Counted from the stretch's first letter, positions 38,894 to 49,357 are shown. The stretch is DNA of 64,000 bases from Gammaproteobacteria bacterium (GCA_030147845.1 JASBUN010000061.1:56454-120453); one strand, 5' to 3'. A program made the numbers and translations. Notes: a model not told the origin generated them from the letters alone.

Positions 38894-40261
38894 ATGGCTA
38901 TGGAGGCGACAGCGCAAGTGCAGCCCACGATATTCAGCCACAAGAAAATCTTGGTGGTTGGTCTCGGAAAGACCGGATTTTCTTGCGCGCGTTATTTGGT
39001 GGAGTGTGGCGCTGAAGTCGCGGTCACCGACAGCCGCGAAAGGCCCCCGGAGCTAGAGCGCTTATCGGTGGAGTTGCCCGATGTGGCGGTATTTGTAGGC
39101 GGTTTCGACGCACGCGCGTTCGAGTTCGCCGAACAGTTGGTGGTCAGTCCGGGCGTGTCTCTGAAAGAGCCGATGCTGGCGCGCGCTATCGAACGCGGCG
39201 TGCCCTGCATCGGCGACATCGAGTTATTCGCGCAAGCGGTAACCGCACCGGTCATCGCGATTACCGGGTCCAATGGTAAAAGCACGGTCACCAGTTTGGT
39301 CGGCGCCATGGCGCGCGAAGACGGCCGCGATGTGCGCGTCGGCGGCAATCTTGGTACGCCGGCGCTGGATCTGCTCGGCGACTACGAGCCCGACTGTTAC
39401 GTGCTCGAGTTGTCCAGTTTCCAATTGGAAACTACCTATTCGCTGGATGCAGTTGCGGCGACGGTCTTGAACATTTCGTCTGACCACCTGGATCGGTATG
39501 TCGACATTAACGAATATGCGGCGGCGAAACGGCGCATATTCAATGGCACCGGCGTGTTGGTATTAAACGCCGACGACCCCGCCGTGGCGAACATGGCTCC
39601 TGCGGGCCGCGCTTGCATATGGTTCGGCTTGGACGCGCCTGAGCCCGGCCAATACGGATTGCGTCGCCACAATGGCGAAGTTTGGCTGGCGCGCGGCACA
39701 CAGGCTCTGTTGCCCGAGCTGGCGCTATTGCTGCGCGGACGCCACAACTTGGCGAACGCCTTGGCGGCGTTGGCCTTAGGCGAGGCGGCCGGGTTTTCCA
39801 TTGATGCCATGCTGCGCGCCCTGAGGGCCTTCCCCGGCCTGGCGCATCGCACGCAACGGGTGGCCGAGCGCGACGGCGTTAATTGGTACAACGATTCCAA
39901 GGGGACCAACGTCGGCGCCACCATAGCTGCGGTACAGGGAATGAGCGGCCAGGTCGTGTTGATTGCCGGTGGCATGGGCAAAGGTGCGGATTTTACTCCC
40001 CTGCGCGCGGCTCTGGCCGGCAAGGCGCGTGCGGTGGTGTTGATTGGGCAAGATGCGAAACTGATTGAGCGGGCGCTGGCGGGCGCGGTGCCGGTGGCGC
40101 ACGCAGCCGACATGGTTGAAGCAGTACACCGGGCTGCTGCGTTGGCCCAGCCGGGCGATACTGTACTGCTTTCACCTGCGTGTGCGAGTTTCGACATGTT
40201 TAGCGGCTACGAGCAGCGCGGCGAACAGTTCATGCAGGCGGTGCGGAGTATGTTCGAATGA
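38894..40261 (+). CDS. murD: UDP-MurNAc-L-alanine D-glutamate ligase MurD
   Basis: 455-residue ligase that adds D-glutamate. The N-terminal domain contains VVGLGKTGFSCARYL, ATP-binding is at ITGSNGKSTV (about 118-127), and the C-terminal domain has WYNDSKGTNVGATIAAV. The extra N-terminal residues before KKILVVGLGKTG are slightly longer than in E. coli. Begins 5 bases after mraY and overlaps ftsW by 4. Confidence 0.95.
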   Translation: MAMEATAQVQPTIFSHKKILVVGLGKTGFSCARYLVECGAEVAVTDSRERPPELERLSVELPDVAVFVGGFDARAFEFAEQLVVSPGVSLKEPMLARAIERGVPCIGDIELFAQAVTAPVIAITGSNGKSTVTSLVGAMAREDGRDVRVGGNLGTPALDLLGDYEPDCYVLELSSFQLETTYSLDAVAATVLNISSDHLDRYVDINEYAAAKRRIFNGTGVLVLNADDPAVANMAPAGRACIWFGLDAPEPGQYGLRRHNGEVWLARGTQALLPELALLLRGRHNLANALAALALGEAAGFSIDAMLRALRAFPGLAHRTQRVAERDGVNWYNDSKGTNVGATIAAVQGMSGQVVLIAGGMGKGADFTPLRAALAGKARAVVLIGQDAKLIERALAGAVPVAHAADMVEAVHRAAALAQPGDTVLLSPACASFDMFSGYEQRGEQFMQAVRSMFE

Positions 40262-41451
40262 GCGCGACACAAGCCGTCACTTTGGCTGAAGTGCGCCGCC
40301 GCCGCGCGCAAGCGTATATGCGTAACTGGGATACGCTGCTGGCAATGGCGATATTGGCGCTGATTTGTTTCGGACTGGTGATGGTTGCCTCGGCCTCGAT
40401 TACCATTGCAGACCGAAAAATGGGTCAACCGTTTTATTTTTTCGACCGCCAGGTATTTTTTACGCTGATCGGTTTGGCTGTTGCATGGATGGTCTTGCGC
40501 GTACGGTTGGACCACTGGCAGAAGGCCGGTCCGCTCTGTCTGATGTTGGCGCTGCTGATGTTGGCAGTCGTACTTGTGCCCGGCGTCGGACGGCAAGCGA
40601 ACGGCAGCATTCGTTGGTTGCCTTTGGGCTTCTTCTATTTGCAAGTCTCCGAGTTAGCCAAGTTGCTCATCGTGGTATATATGGCCGGTTATCTCGTGCG
40701 TCACGGCGATGAGGTGCGCGGGTCATTGAGCGGCTTTCTCAAGCCCATGGTGGTGTTGGTGGTGGCTTGTTTCCTGCTGTTGTTGGAGCCCGACTTCGGC
40801 GCCGCCGTGGTACTGCTGGCGACCGCGCTCGGCATGATGTATCTGGCCGGTGTGCGCTTATGGCAATTTGGCTTATTGCTGTTGGTTACCGCCGTCGCCA
40901 TGAGTGCACTGGCGTATTTTTCACCCTATCGCTGGGCGCGCGTGGTGTCGTTTCTAAATCCTTGGGATGACCCCTTCAACAGCGGTTTTCAGCTGGTTCA
41001 ATCGTTGATCGCTTTCGGTCGCGGCGGATGGTTTGGTGTCGGCCTGGGCGGCAGTATCCAGAAGCTGTTTTATCTGCCGGAGGCGCATACCGATTTCCTG
41101 TTCGCGGTGTTGGCCGAAGAACTCGGTCTGGTCGGCGCTGCCACCATTATTGTGTTGTTTACGATCGTGGTTTGGCGCGCCTGCCTGATCGGCGCCCGGG
41201 CCGAACGTAACGGTCGTTTCTTCTCGGCCTATCTATCTTATGGCCTCGGACTATGGCTCGGTCTGCAGGCGTTCACCAACATCGGCGTCAATATGGGCGT
41301 GCTGCCGACCAAAGGTCTGACGCTGCCGCTAATGAGCTACGGTGGCAGCAGTATGGTCGTCACTTGCGTGGTAGCGGCGTTACTGCTGCGCGCTTCACAT
41401 GAAAACCACCTGTTAGAAAACGGTCGCGGATTGTCGGGAGATACGCCATGA
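40258..41451 (+). CDS. ftsW: Septal peptidoglycan glycosyltransferase FtsW
   Basis: 397-residue SEDS-family polymerase with about ten transmembrane helices, partner of FtsI at the septum. Conserved blocks: GRQANGSIRWLPLGFFYLQVSELAKL, LLEPDFGAAVVLLATALG, and LPTKGLTLPLMSYGGSSMV toward the C-terminus. The catalytic aspartate region (E-P-D-F) is intact. A cytoplasmic N-tail of about 25 residues precedes the first helix. Overlaps murD and murG by 4 bases. Confidence 0.96.
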   Translation: MSATQAVTLAEVRRRRAQAYMRNWDTLLAMAILALICFGLVMVASASITIADRKMGQPFYFFDRQVFFTLIGLAVAWMVLRVRLDHWQKAGPLCLMLALLMLAVVLVPGVGRQANGSIRWLPLGFFYLQVSELAKLLIVVYMAGYLVRHGDEVRGSLSGFLKPMVVLVVACFLLLLEPDFGAAVVLLATALGMMYLAGVRLWQFGLLLLVTAVAMSALAYFSPYRWARVVSFLNPWDDPFNSGFQLVQSLIAFGRGGWFGVGLGGSIQKLFYLPEAHTDFLFAVLAEELGLVGAATIIVLFTIVVWRACLIGARAERNGRFFSAYLSYGLGLWLGLQAFTNIGVNMGVLPTKGLTLPLMSYGGSSMVVTCVVAALLLRASHENHLLENGRGLSGDTP

Positions 41452-42551
41452 CGGCTATGCGCGGCCGCCCGCACCAGTCGCCGGTGTTGATCGTCGCCGG
41501 TGGTACGGGTGGGCACGTTTACCCGGCATTGGCGGTGGCGCGCGAGTTGCTTGGTCGCGGCATCCCGGTGGTATGGGTGGGGACGCGCCGCGGTCTCGAA
41601 GCTTCGGTGGTGCCGGCTGCCGGCATTCAGATCGAATGGATTTCCGTAACCGGACTGCGCGGTAAGTCGTTTATTCGGAAATTGCGCGCACCGTTCATGC
41701 TGTCGTTGGCGCTATGGCAGGCGCTGCGTGTGATTTTGCGGCAACGTCCGCGCATGGTGTTGGGTATGGGCGGGTTTATTACCGGGCCCACCGGCGTGGC
41801 CGCCTGGATGCTGCGTGCGCCGTTGTGCATACACGAGCAAAATGCCGTGGCCGGTTTGACCAACCGCGTACTCGCAAGGTTGGCGCGGCGCGTATTTGCG
41901 GCGTTTCCGGATGCCTTCGCGAGCAAGCGTAACGCACTTGTGACCGGCAATCCGGTGCGCAGTGAAATTTGTGCTCTGCCGACGCCGCAGCAGCGTTTTG
42001 ACCAGCGTAACGGCGCGATGCGTCTGCTGGTGCTGGGCGGCAGCTTGGGGGCGCAAGCACTCAACGAGATCGTGCCCAAGGCGTTGGCGCTGTTGCCCGA
42101 GCAACAACGCCCATTGGTTCGGCACCAAGCGGGCGTACGCAATATCGACGCGGCGCGCGCCGCCTATGCATCGGCGGCGGTGCAGGCGGAGGTCAGCGCG
42201 TTTATCGAAAACATGGCGCAGGCCTATGCTTGGGCGGATCTCGTGCTATGCCGGGCGGGTGCGTTGACGGTAGCCGAACTGACCGCGGCCGGGGTCGGCG
42301 CGGTATTGGTGCCGTATCCGTATGCGGTCGACGACCACCAAACTCACAACGCCGGTTATCTGGTCGACGGTGGCGCCGGCATATTGATCTCTCAATCGCA
42401 GTTGACGCCCGAGCGCTTGGCCGAATTGGTCAAGGGCTTGGCGGAAGATCGCGCACGATTACTGGAAATGGCGGTGTCGGCGCGCGCGTTGGCGCGACCG
42501 GATGCGGCGCGCACCGTAGTCGATCTTTGTCTCCAGACGGTACACGGGTGA
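41448..42551 (+). CDS. murG: UDP-GlcNAc:lipid I GlcNAc transferase MurG
   Basis: 367-residue GT-B glycosyltransferase at the inner leaflet that converts lipid I to lipid II. The N-terminal loop [14 protein letters not shown] and the second glycine-rich loop [14 protein letters not shown] are visible, with [23 protein letters not shown] in the UDP-GlcNAc site. Overlaps ftsW by 4 bases and is followed by murC after 8 bases. Confidence 0.96.
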   Translation: MTAMRGRPHQSPVLIVAGGTGGHVYPALAVARELLGRGIPVVWVGTRRGLEASVVPAAGIQIEWISVTGLRGKSFIRKLRAPFMLSLALWQALRVILRQRPRMVLGMGGFITGPTGVAAWMLRAPLCIHEQNAVAGLTNRVLARLARRVFAAFPDAFASKRNALVTGNPVRSEICALPTPQQRFDQRNGAMRLLVLGGSLGAQALNEIVPKALALLPEQQRPLVRHQAGVRNIDAARAAYASAAVQAEVSAFIENMAQAYAWADLVLCRAGALTVAELTAAGVGAVLVPYPYAVDDHQTHNAGYLVDGGAGILISQSQLTPERLAELVKGLAEDRARLLEMAVSARALARPDAARTVVDLCLQTVHG

Positions 42552-42559
42552 TTGACACG

Positions 42560-44026
42560 ATGAGCCCCACGCCTCGCCAACAAAAGCCAAGTAACCCGGA
42601 AAACCCGATGGGGCGTATTCGGCGCGTGCATTTCGTCGGTATCGGCGGTGCGGGCATGGGCGGTATCGCCGAAGTTGTGCTCAACCTGGGGTACAAAGTG
42701 GGTGGCTCCGACCTACACGAAAACGCGGTGACGCAACACTTGGCCTCACTCGGCGCCCGTATAGCGATCGGTCACGACGCCGCCAATGTGCGCGATTGCG
42801 ATGTCGTGGTCGTGTCCAGCGCCGTAGCCGGCAATAATCCGGAGCTGCAAGCCGCGCGCGAACTGCGCATTCCGATCGTGCCGCGGGCGGAAATGCTGGC
42901 TGAGCTGATGCGTTTTCGCTACGGCATCGCGGTTGCCGGAACGCACGGCAAGACCACTACCACCAGTTTGATCGCCAGCCTGTTAGCCGAGGGTGGTCTC
43001 GACCCGACTTTTGTTATTGGCGGACGTCTCATCAGCGCCGGCACCAATGCGCGTCTTGGCGCGAGCCGCTACTTGGTCGCGGAAGCCGACGAAAGCGACG
43101 CGTCGTTCCTTTACTTGCAGCCGGTGATTGCTGTGGTGACAAATATCGACGCTGACCACTTGGCCACCTACGGCGGCGATTTTGGGCGCTTGCGTTCGAC
43201 ATTCCTGGAATTTCTGCACCACATACCGTTTTACGGTCAGGCGGTATTGTGCATCGATGATGACGAAGTACGGGCGTTATTGCCCCAAATCAGTCGCCCT
43301 GTAATTACCTATGGGACCCGCAGCGACGCCGACATTGTGGCGACCAACATTCATCAGAGCGGCGGGCTGACCGCGTTCGACGTGCGCTTGCCAAACCGCG
43401 AACAAACGCTCGCTGTAAGGTTGAATTTACCTGGGCGGCACAACGTACTCAATGCGCTGGCGGCGATCGCGGTGGCATGGGAACTGCGCGTGGCCGAAGC
43501 TGACATGCTCAAAGGACTGGAAGGTTTCGAGGGTATCGGACGGCGCTTCCAAATGCTGGGTGAGCTGGACACAGCGGCCGGCAAGATTTTGCTGATCGAC
43601 GACTACGGCCATCATCCGCGCGAGATCGCAGCGACGCTCGAAGCTATCCGCGACGGATGGCCCGAGCGTCGTCTTGTGATTGCGTTCCAGCCGCATCGTT
43701 TTACACGCACGCGCGATCTGTTCGAAGACTTCGTTTGCGTGCTGTCCGAACCCGATGTGTTGATCCTGACCGAGGTGTACGCGGCCGGCGAAGATCCCAT
43801 TGTCGGCGCTGATGGTAGAGCGTTATCACGCGCCATCCGTGCACGCGGGCAGGTCGATCCCGTCTTCGTCGAACACGCCGAGGAATTGGCGGAACTTCTT
43901 CCCGGCCTGATACAGGACGGCGATGTCGTTCTAACCTTGGGCGCCGGGAACATCGGCGCTGTCGCTGCCGGTTTGCCGCAGTCGTTAACAATCGCGACCA
44001 CGGCGCAGCGCGGGGAGGCCGAATGA
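42560..44026 (+). CDS. murC: UDP-MurNAc L-alanine ligase MurC
   Basis: 488-residue ligase that adds the first L-alanine. [16 protein letters not shown] opens the N-terminal domain and ATP-binding [13 protein letters not shown] is near residue 120; [14 protein letters not shown] lies in the C-terminal domain. The frame stays open far upstream through murG, but ATG 42560 gives the normal length; the first 20 residues are polar and less conserved. Confidence 0.96.
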   Translation: MSPTPRQQKPSNPENPMGRIRRVHFVGIGGAGMGGIAEVVLNLGYKVGGSDLHENAVTQHLASLGARIAIGHDAANVRDCDVVVVSSAVAGNNPELQAARELRIPIVPRAEMLAELMRFRYGIAVAGTHGKTTTTSLIASLLAEGGLDPTFVIGGRLISAGTNARLGASRYLVAEADESDASFLYLQPVIAVVTNIDADHLATYGGDFGRLRSTFLEFLHHIPFYGQAVLCIDDDEVRALLPQISRPVITYGTRSDADIVATNIHQSGGLTAFDVRLPNREQTLAVRLNLPGRHNVLNALAAIAVAWELRVAEADMLKGLEGFEGIGRRFQMLGELDTAAGKILLIDDYGHHPREIAATLEAIRDGWPERRLVIAFQPHRFTRTRDLFEDFVCVLSEPDVLILTEVYAAGEDPIVGADGRALSRAIRARGQVDPVFVEHAEELAELLPGLIQDGDVVLTLGAGNIGAVAAGLPQSLTIATTAQRGEAE

Positions 44027-44180
44027 CCTGTCGGGCTCCCACGCGGCATCTGCATATGGGTTGCGGCCAGTCGTTGCAAAGCAGTCTGCTGGGTTTGCTC
44101 GAGCCGACCAAAGCCGCCCGTTGTATTCAATCAAAGACGAATCGGCGCGTGCTCAACCGACGAACGGAACGAACCGACGA
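44027..44180. other. Unusual spacer between murC and murB
   Basis: 154 bases with no recognised gene inside an otherwise nearly gapless cluster. The murB frame is open from 44061 but the extra residues do not look like MurB. It could hold an internal promoter or an mRNA element; no clear hexamers were found. Confidence 0.4.
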
Positions 44181-45095
44181 ATGATGGCAATGCACTCACA
44201 AGTTCAGCTGCGAGGCGAGCTGCGTCTGAACGAACCCATGGCGCGTCATACCAGTTGGCGTGCGGGCGGCAACGCTGCGCGTTTTTATCGACCGGCAGAT
44301 ATCGAAGATCTGGCCGCTTTTGTGCGCGCCGCGCCGGGCGACGAGCCGATGTTATGGATTGGCCTTGGCAGCAATTTGCTGGTGCGTGACGGCGGTTTAC
44401 GCGGCGCGGTTATTGCGACCCAGGCGACGCTGGCCGGGTTATCGAAACTGGATGATCGCGTTGTGCGCGCCGAGGCCGGTGTGGCGTGCGCCAAAGTCGC
44501 CCGCTTTTGCGCGCGCCGTGGTCTGGCCGGTGGTGAGTTCCTGGCTGGGATTCCCGGCACTATCGGTGGCGCGTTGGCGATGAACGCCGGCGCGTTCGGT
44601 GCTGAGACCTGGGAGCGCGTAGTGGCGGTGGAAACGATGGCGCGGGACGGTAGTTTACGTACGCGCGCGCCGCGCGAATATCAAATCGCCTATCGCAGCG
44701 TGAGTGGTCCGAGCGACGAATGGTTTGTGGCCGCGCACTTGAGCCTGGAAGACGGTGCCGCCGAGATCATACACGCGCGTATCAAGGCGCTGCTGGAACA
44801 ACGTGGGCTTACACAACCGATCGGCGCAGCGAGTTGTGGCTCGGTGTTCCGCAATCCGCCCGGTGACTATGCGGCGCGATTGATCGAAAGCGCAGGGCTC
44901 AAGGGTGTTTGCATCGGTGCGGCGTGCGTGTCGGAAAAGCATGCCAATTTTATCATCAATAATGGTGGTGCCCGTGCCACCGACATCGAGGCATTGATCC
45001 ATCATGTTCAAACTGTGGTGGAGCGCCATCATGGCGTGCGCCTGCAGACCGAGGTGCGCATCGTAGGGCAGCAAGCCGTGGACGACAGGGAGTGA
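44181..45095 (+). CDS. murB: UDP-N-acetylenolpyruvoylglucosamine reductase MurB
   Basis: 304-residue FAD enzyme that reduces MurA's product to UDP-MurNAc. MARHTSWRAGGNAARFYRP starts the FAD-binding domain; GLGSNLLVRDGG and GIPGTIGGALAMNAGAFG are flavin-binding; the active-site Ser lies in AASCGSVFRNPPGD. It is of the shorter type I/II-like length. ATG 44181 was chosen over an upstream in-frame start because it matches the family opening. Ends 10 bases before ddl. Confidence 0.94.
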   Translation: MMAMHSQVQLRGELRLNEPMARHTSWRAGGNAARFYRPADIEDLAAFVRAAPGDEPMLWIGLGSNLLVRDGGLRGAVIATQATLAGLSKLDDRVVRAEAGVACAKVARFCARRGLAGGEFLAGIPGTIGGALAMNAGAFGAETWERVVAVETMARDGSLRTRAPREYQIAYRSVSGPSDEWFVAAHLSLEDGAAEIIHARIKALLEQRGLTQPIGAASCGSVFRNPPGDYAARLIESAGLKGVCIGAACVSEKHANFIINNGGARATDIEALIHHVQTVVERHHGVRLQTEVRIVGQQAVDDRE

Positions 45096-45105
45096 TAACC
45101 GAGGT

Positions 45106-46047
45106 ATGAACGTCGTCGACAGACAATACCAACCCGCACAATTTGGCCGCGTCGCCGTGCTAATGGGTGGGCGTTCGGCCGAACGCGATGTTTCATTGAA
45201 GAGTGGCGCTGCCGTATTGGCCGCGCTGCAGCGTAGCGGAGTCGATGCGCATGCGGTCGATGTGGGCGTAGACGTGCTGGCGCAATTGGATCGATCGGCA
45301 TTCGACCGCGCCTTCATTATATTGCACGGCCGTGGTGGCGAGGATGGTGTTATTCAAGGTGCGCTGGAACTGCTGGCTCTGCCGTACACCGGCAGCGGCG
45401 TTCTCGGATCGGCGCTCGGCATGGACAAGCTGCGTTGCAAGCAAGTCTGGATGGGCGCCGGATTGCCAACCCCGGAGTTCGTGCAAATTGGCGCCGTCGG
45501 TGATCCCGCCGATGTGGTGGAGCGTTTGGGTATGCCGTTGATGGTGAAGCCGGTGCACGAAGGTTCCAGCATCGGCATGAGCCGCGTCGAGCAGATCGAA
45601 CAGCTGGCCGAGGCCTGCGCTATCGCGCGTCGCTTCGACGGTGAAGTCATCGCCGAACGTTGGGTACACGGTGCGGAATATACCGCCGCGGTGATCGACG
45701 GCCAGGCGCTGCCGCTGATCAAGCTGGAGACGCCCAGGGCGTTTTACGACTACGACGCTAAGTACGTGCTGGATTCGACGCGTTACGTTTGCCCGTGTGG
45801 ATTATCACATGCGCAGGAGACGGAATTTCAGGCGTTGGCGTTGCGTGCCTTCGATGCCGCTGGCGCGAGCGGTTGGGGACGAGTGGATTTTATGCTTGAT
45901 GCCGACGGCCAGGCTTGGTTGATCGAAGTGAATACCGTCCCTGGCATGACCGACCATAGTCTTGTGCCGATGGCGGCTCGCGCCGCGGGCATCGAATTTG
46001 ATGAGCTGGTGATGCGTATTCTCGACACCAGTATGAGCGACAGGTAA
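45106..46047 (+). CDS. ddl: D-alanine--D-alanine ligase
   Basis: 313-residue ATP-grasp enzyme making D-Ala-D-Ala for MurF. VLMGGRSAERDVSLKSG at the N-terminus, HGRGGEDGVIQGALELL, MVKPVHEGSSIGM and the terminal LIEVNTVPGMTDHSLVP motif are intact. It corresponds to the DdlB position within dcw clusters. The first dozen residues before the core are longer than usual. Confidence 0.95.
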   Translation: MNVVDRQYQPAQFGRVAVLMGGRSAERDVSLKSGAAVLAALQRSGVDAHAVDVGVDVLAQLDRSAFDRAFIILHGRGGEDGVIQGALELLALPYTGSGVLGSALGMDKLRCKQVWMGAGLPTPEFVQIGAVGDPADVVERLGMPLMVKPVHEGSSIGMSRVEQIEQLAEACAIARRFDGEVIAERWVHGAEYTAAVIDGQALPLIKLETPRAFYDYDAKYVLDSTRYVCPCGLSHAQETEFQALALRAFDAAGASGWGRVDFMLDADGQAWLIEVNTVPGMTDHSLVPMAARAAGIEFDELVMRILDTSMSDR

Positions 46048-46056
46048 GTAGCGGCG

Positions 46057-46839
46057 ATGGCGAAGCGAGTTACCAAACAACAGAAAGCTGAGGAGCTGCG
46101 GCAGTGGTTGGTGTTCTCGGTCCGCCTGGCCGGCGGTGTTGTCGTGGTCGTCATGTTGGCGTTCGGCGTGCGTTGGTTGATGGAGCGTTTGCACGATCCG
46201 CGCACACTACCCATTCGTTCGGTGCAGATCGAGGGTAGCTTCCGTCACTTAAGCGCCGTGCAGTTGCAGCACGTTATTGCCGGACATGCGGCCGGCGGCT
46301 TTTTCACCATTGATATCGGCGCGATCCACGACCTGCTTATGCGCCAAGCCTGGGTTAGTACCGTCGCTGTGCGGCGCATTTGGCCCGACACACTGCGTAT
46401 TCGCGTTACCGAACAGGTGCCCGTACTGCGCTGGGATGCCCATGGATTCATCAATGTGCATGGCCAATGGTTTGATGCGCCGCAGGATAAGTCAACCGCG
46501 CAGCTGCCGGAGTTATCCGGTCCGGATCGTCTGCGGGGCGCCATGCTCGATCGTTACGGCAAGTTCAATCAAGCGTTAAAGAAGCTTGGTGTGCACGTTG
46601 CCGAGTTGCGTGTAACCGACCGTCGAGCGTGGCGGGTGACGCTGAGCAATGGGGTCGAACTGCGACTGGGCCGCAACAATGTGGAACGGCGATTGGCGCG
46701 TTTCGTGCGCGTGTATCCGACCGTTAAGGCGCAAAAGCCACAGCCAATCGCGACCGTGGATCTGCGCTATACGAATGGTTTAGCAGTGCGGTGGCAGCCG
46801 GATTTACCGGTGACTAAGCCGACTGTGACAGGGGGCTGA
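46057..46839 (+). CDS. ftsQ: Cell division protein FtsQ
   Basis: 260-residue bitopic protein linking FtsA/FtsZ assembly to the septal synthase through FtsLB. Basic cytoplasmic tail, one transmembrane helix (about 26-45), a POTRA domain beginning IRSVQIEGSFRHLSAVQLQ, then the beta domain. Position between ddl and ftsA and topology are standard. It ends 6 bases before ftsA. Confidence 0.94.
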   Translation: MAKRVTKQQKAEELRQWLVFSVRLAGGVVVVVMLAFGVRWLMERLHDPRTLPIRSVQIEGSFRHLSAVQLQHVIAGHAAGGFFTIDIGAIHDLLMRQAWVSTVAVRRIWPDTLRIRVTEQVPVLRWDAHGFINVHGQWFDAPQDKSTAQLPELSGPDRLRGAMLDRYGKFNQALKKLGVHVAELRVTDRRAWRVTLSNGVELRLGRNNVERRLARFVRVYPTVKAQKPQPIATVDLRYTNGLAVRWQPDLPVTKPTVTGG

Positions 46840-46845
46840 GAGTTA

Positions 46846-48081
46846 ATGTCGAAGAAAACAGAGCGCAACCTGATTGTGGGTCTCGATATCGGGACATCCA
46901 AGGTCGTCGCGGTAGTCGGCGAAATAAACTTGGAAGGTAGGATCGAGATCATTGGTATCGGATCCCATCCGTCTCGCGGCCTCAAGAAGGGTGTAGTGGT
47001 CAATATTGAGTCCACCGTGCAATCGATTCAGCGCGCGGTGGAAGAAGCCGAACTGATGGCCGGTTGTCAGATCAACTCGGTCTACACCGGCATCGCGGGC
47101 AGTCACATCCGTAGCCTCAATTCGCACGGCATTGTCGCCATCCGCGACAAGGAAGTCAGTTCTACCGATGTCGATCGGGTCATGGATGCCGCGCGCGCGG
47201 TGGCTATTCCGGCAGATCAGAAAATTCTTCACACCATCGCGCAGGAATTCATTATCGACAATCAAGAGGGCATCCAAGAGCCGGTGGGGATGTCCGGGGT
47301 GCGCCTCGAAGCCAAGGTGCACATGATTACCGGCGCGGTCAGCGCGGCCCAGAACATCGTCAAGTGTGTGCGCCGCTGCGGCTTGGAAGTCGACGACATT
47401 ATCCTTGAGCAATTGGCCTCGTCTTATTCGGTACTGAGCGACGATGAGAAAGAACTTGGCGTTTGTCTGGTTGATATCGGCGGCGGCACCACTGATCTGG
47501 CCGTCTTCACCGAAGGCTCTATCCGCCACACCGCGGTAATCCCGATTGCGGGTGACCAGGTCACCAACGACATTGCCGTCGCCTTGCGCACGCCGACCCA
47601 ATACGCCGAAGAGATCAAGATCAAATACGGCTGTGCACTGATGCAGTTGGCCAGCTCCGAGGAAACCATCGAAGTTCCGAGTGTCGGTGATCGTCCGGCG
47701 CGACGTTTGGCGCGCCAAACATTGGCCGAGGTGGTGGAGCCGCGCTATGAGGAGTTGATGACGTTGGTGCAGGCCGAACTGCGTCGCAGTGGTTTTGAAG
47801 ACTTGGTGGCCGCCGGCATCGTCTTGACCGGTGGCAGCTCGAAAATGGAAGGTTTGATCGACCTCGCTGAAGAGGTGTTCCACATTCCCGTGCGACTGGG
47901 GTCGCCGCAGCACGTCGGCGGTTTGGTCGACGTGGTACGGAATCCGATCTACGCCACTGGCGTGGGTCTGCTGCTGTTCGGTCGCGAGAATGGCCAGCAT
48001 CGCGTAGCGGAAGTGAATTCCGGCAAAGGTATCAAGGGTGTCTTGCAACGAATGAAGAGTTGGTTCCAGGGGAACTTTTGA
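46846..48081 (+). CDS. ftsA: Cell division protein FtsA
   Basis: 411-residue actin-like protein tethering FtsZ to the membrane. The phosphate-binding LIVGLDIGTSKVVAVVGE is at the N-terminus, VCLVDIGGGTTDLAVFTEG in the second domain, and VLTGGSSKMEGLIDLAE in the adenosine site. The C-terminal amphipathic membrane helix ends VLQRMKSWFQGNF. 63 bases separate it from ftsZ. Confidence 0.97.
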   Translation: MSKKTERNLIVGLDIGTSKVVAVVGEINLEGRIEIIGIGSHPSRGLKKGVVVNIESTVQSIQRAVEEAELMAGCQINSVYTGIAGSHIRSLNSHGIVAIRDKEVSSTDVDRVMDAARAVAIPADQKILHTIAQEFIIDNQEGIQEPVGMSGVRLEAKVHMITGAVSAAQNIVKCVRRCGLEVDDIILEQLASSYSVLSDDEKELGVCLVDIGGGTTDLAVFTEGSIRHTAVIPIAGDQVTNDIAVALRTPTQYAEEIKIKYGCALMQLASSEETIEVPSVGDRPARRLARQTLAEVVEPRYEELMTLVQAELRRSGFEDLVAAGIVLTGGSSKMEGLIDLAEEVFHIPVRLGSPQHVGGLVDVVRNPIYATGVGLLLFGRENGQHRVAEVNSGKGIKGVLQRMKSWFQGNF

Positions 48082-48144
48082 GTCCCTGGGGCACGTAGTG
48101 GATTGCGGTTGAGTTAACTGGTTTTTAACGAGGAGGAGTATGTC

Positions 48145-49299
48145 ATGTTTGAACTGATGGATGCCTACAGCGAGAACGCTGTAATCAAGGTGATCGGTGT
48201 CGGTGGCGGTGGCGGTAATGCCGTTCAACACATGGTGCGCACCGGTATCGAAGGCGTGGATTTTATCTGCATTAACACCGATGCACAGGCGCTGAAGAGT
48301 ACTGAAGCCAAAACCGTGCTGCAGATCGGTTGCACGATGACCAAGGGTCTGGGCGCCGGCGCCAATCCGGAAATCGGCAAGCAAGCGGCGTTGGAGGACC
48401 GTGATCGCTTGTATGAGGTGCTCGACGGTGCCGACATGGTCTTCATTACCGCGGGCATGGGTGGCGGTACCGGGACCGGCGCGGCTCCGGTGGTGGCGCA
48501 GATCGCCAAGGAGATCGGCGCGCTGACGGTCGCCGTGGTGACGCGGCCGTTCAGTTTCGAGGGCCGTAAACGTATGCATGTGGCCAACGAAGGTCTGAAG
48601 GAAATGGGCAAGTATGTTGATTCGCTCATTACCATCCCGAACGAGAAATTGGTCAGCGTGCTGGGCAAGGAAATCAGCTTGCTACAGGCGTTTAAGTCTG
48701 CCAATGACGTGCTGTTGGGCGCCGTACAAGGTATTGCCGAACTCATTACCCGAGAGGGTCTGATCAACGTCGATTTTGCCGACGTGCGTACGGTGATGTC
48801 CGAGATGGGCATGGCCATGATGGGAACCGGAACGTCCAGTGGTTCGGAGCGTGCTCGCGAAGCGACCGAAATGGCCATCGCCAGCCCGTTGCTGGAGGAT
48901 GTCGACCTGATGGGCGCCAAAGGTATTCTGGTCAACGTCACCGCCGGGCCAGACCTGTCTATGGGTGAGTTCCATGATGTTGGGAAAACGGTCGAGGAAT
49001 TGGCCGCGGAAGACGCGGTTATCGTCGTCGGCACAGTACTGGATCCGGAAATGGGCGATCAACTCCGGGTGACCGTGGTTGCCACCGGCATCGGTGGACA
49101 TGCCAAGACCGTGACACCGGAAGAACCACCGGCGGTAAAGCTGGTACAGCGTAAGAAGTCTGGAGAAGTGAACTACGAGGAACTGGATCGTCCGACGGTA
49201 ATCCGGCGTCGGGTGGCGGGCGAGCGTTATGCGGCCCCGGCCGACGGTAACCTCGACTATCTGGATATTCCGGCGTTTCTGCGCAAGCAGGCCGACTGA
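48145..49299 (+). CDS. ftsZ: Cell division GTPase FtsZ
   Basis: 384-residue tubulin homologue that forms the Z-ring. The tubulin signature GGGTGTG is at 106-112, with IKVIGVGGGGGNAV at the N-terminus and the T7 loop NVDFADVRTVM. The conserved C-terminal peptide binding FtsA/ZipA is LDYLDIPAFLRKQ. A strong GAGGAGG precedes the ATG, fitting the high expression of FtsZ. A GC-rich hairpin follows the stop. Confidence 0.98.
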   Translation: MFELMDAYSENAVIKVIGVGGGGGNAVQHMVRTGIEGVDFICINTDAQALKSTEAKTVLQIGCTMTKGLGAGANPEIGKQAALEDRDRLYEVLDGADMVFITAGMGGGTGTGAAPVVAQIAKEIGALTVAVVTRPFSFEGRKRMHVANEGLKEMGKYVDSLITIPNEKLVSVLGKEISLLQAFKSANDVLLGAVQGIAELITREGLINVDFADVRTVMSEMGMAMMGTGTSSGSERAREATEMAIASPLLEDVDLMGAKGILVNVTAGPDLSMGEFHDVGKTVEELAAEDAVIVVGTVLDPEMGDQLRVTVVATGIGGHAKTVTPEEPPAVKLVQRKKSGEVNYEELDRPTVIRRRVAGERYAAPADGNLDYLDIPAFLRKQAD

Positions 49300-49311
49300 G
49301 CGAAGGCTGCC

Positions 49312-49357
49312 CCCGTCCCGTTGATTCCCGCCCCCCAAGCGTTGGGGACGGGACGGG
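49312..49357 (+). terminator. Bipartite GC-rich hairpin after ftsZ
   Basis: An outer 10-base stem (49312-49321 with 49348-49357) encloses an inner perfect 6-base stem (49333-49338 with 49342-49347) with a 3-base loop. No T-tract follows, so it may slow transcription or protect the ftsZ mRNA end rather than fully terminate before lpxC. Confidence 0.5.

Noticed and set aside
42230..42559. Upstream extension of the murC frame into murG
   Set aside because: The extension is low-complexity and overlaps murG; ATG 42560 gives a normal MurC.
46843..48579. 578-residue open frame antisense to ftsA and the start of ftsZ
   Set aside because: It is rich in His, Asp, Gln and Arg, a typical antisense shadow of GC-rich coding DNA, has no recognised domain, and fully overlaps two essential genes with clear motifs.
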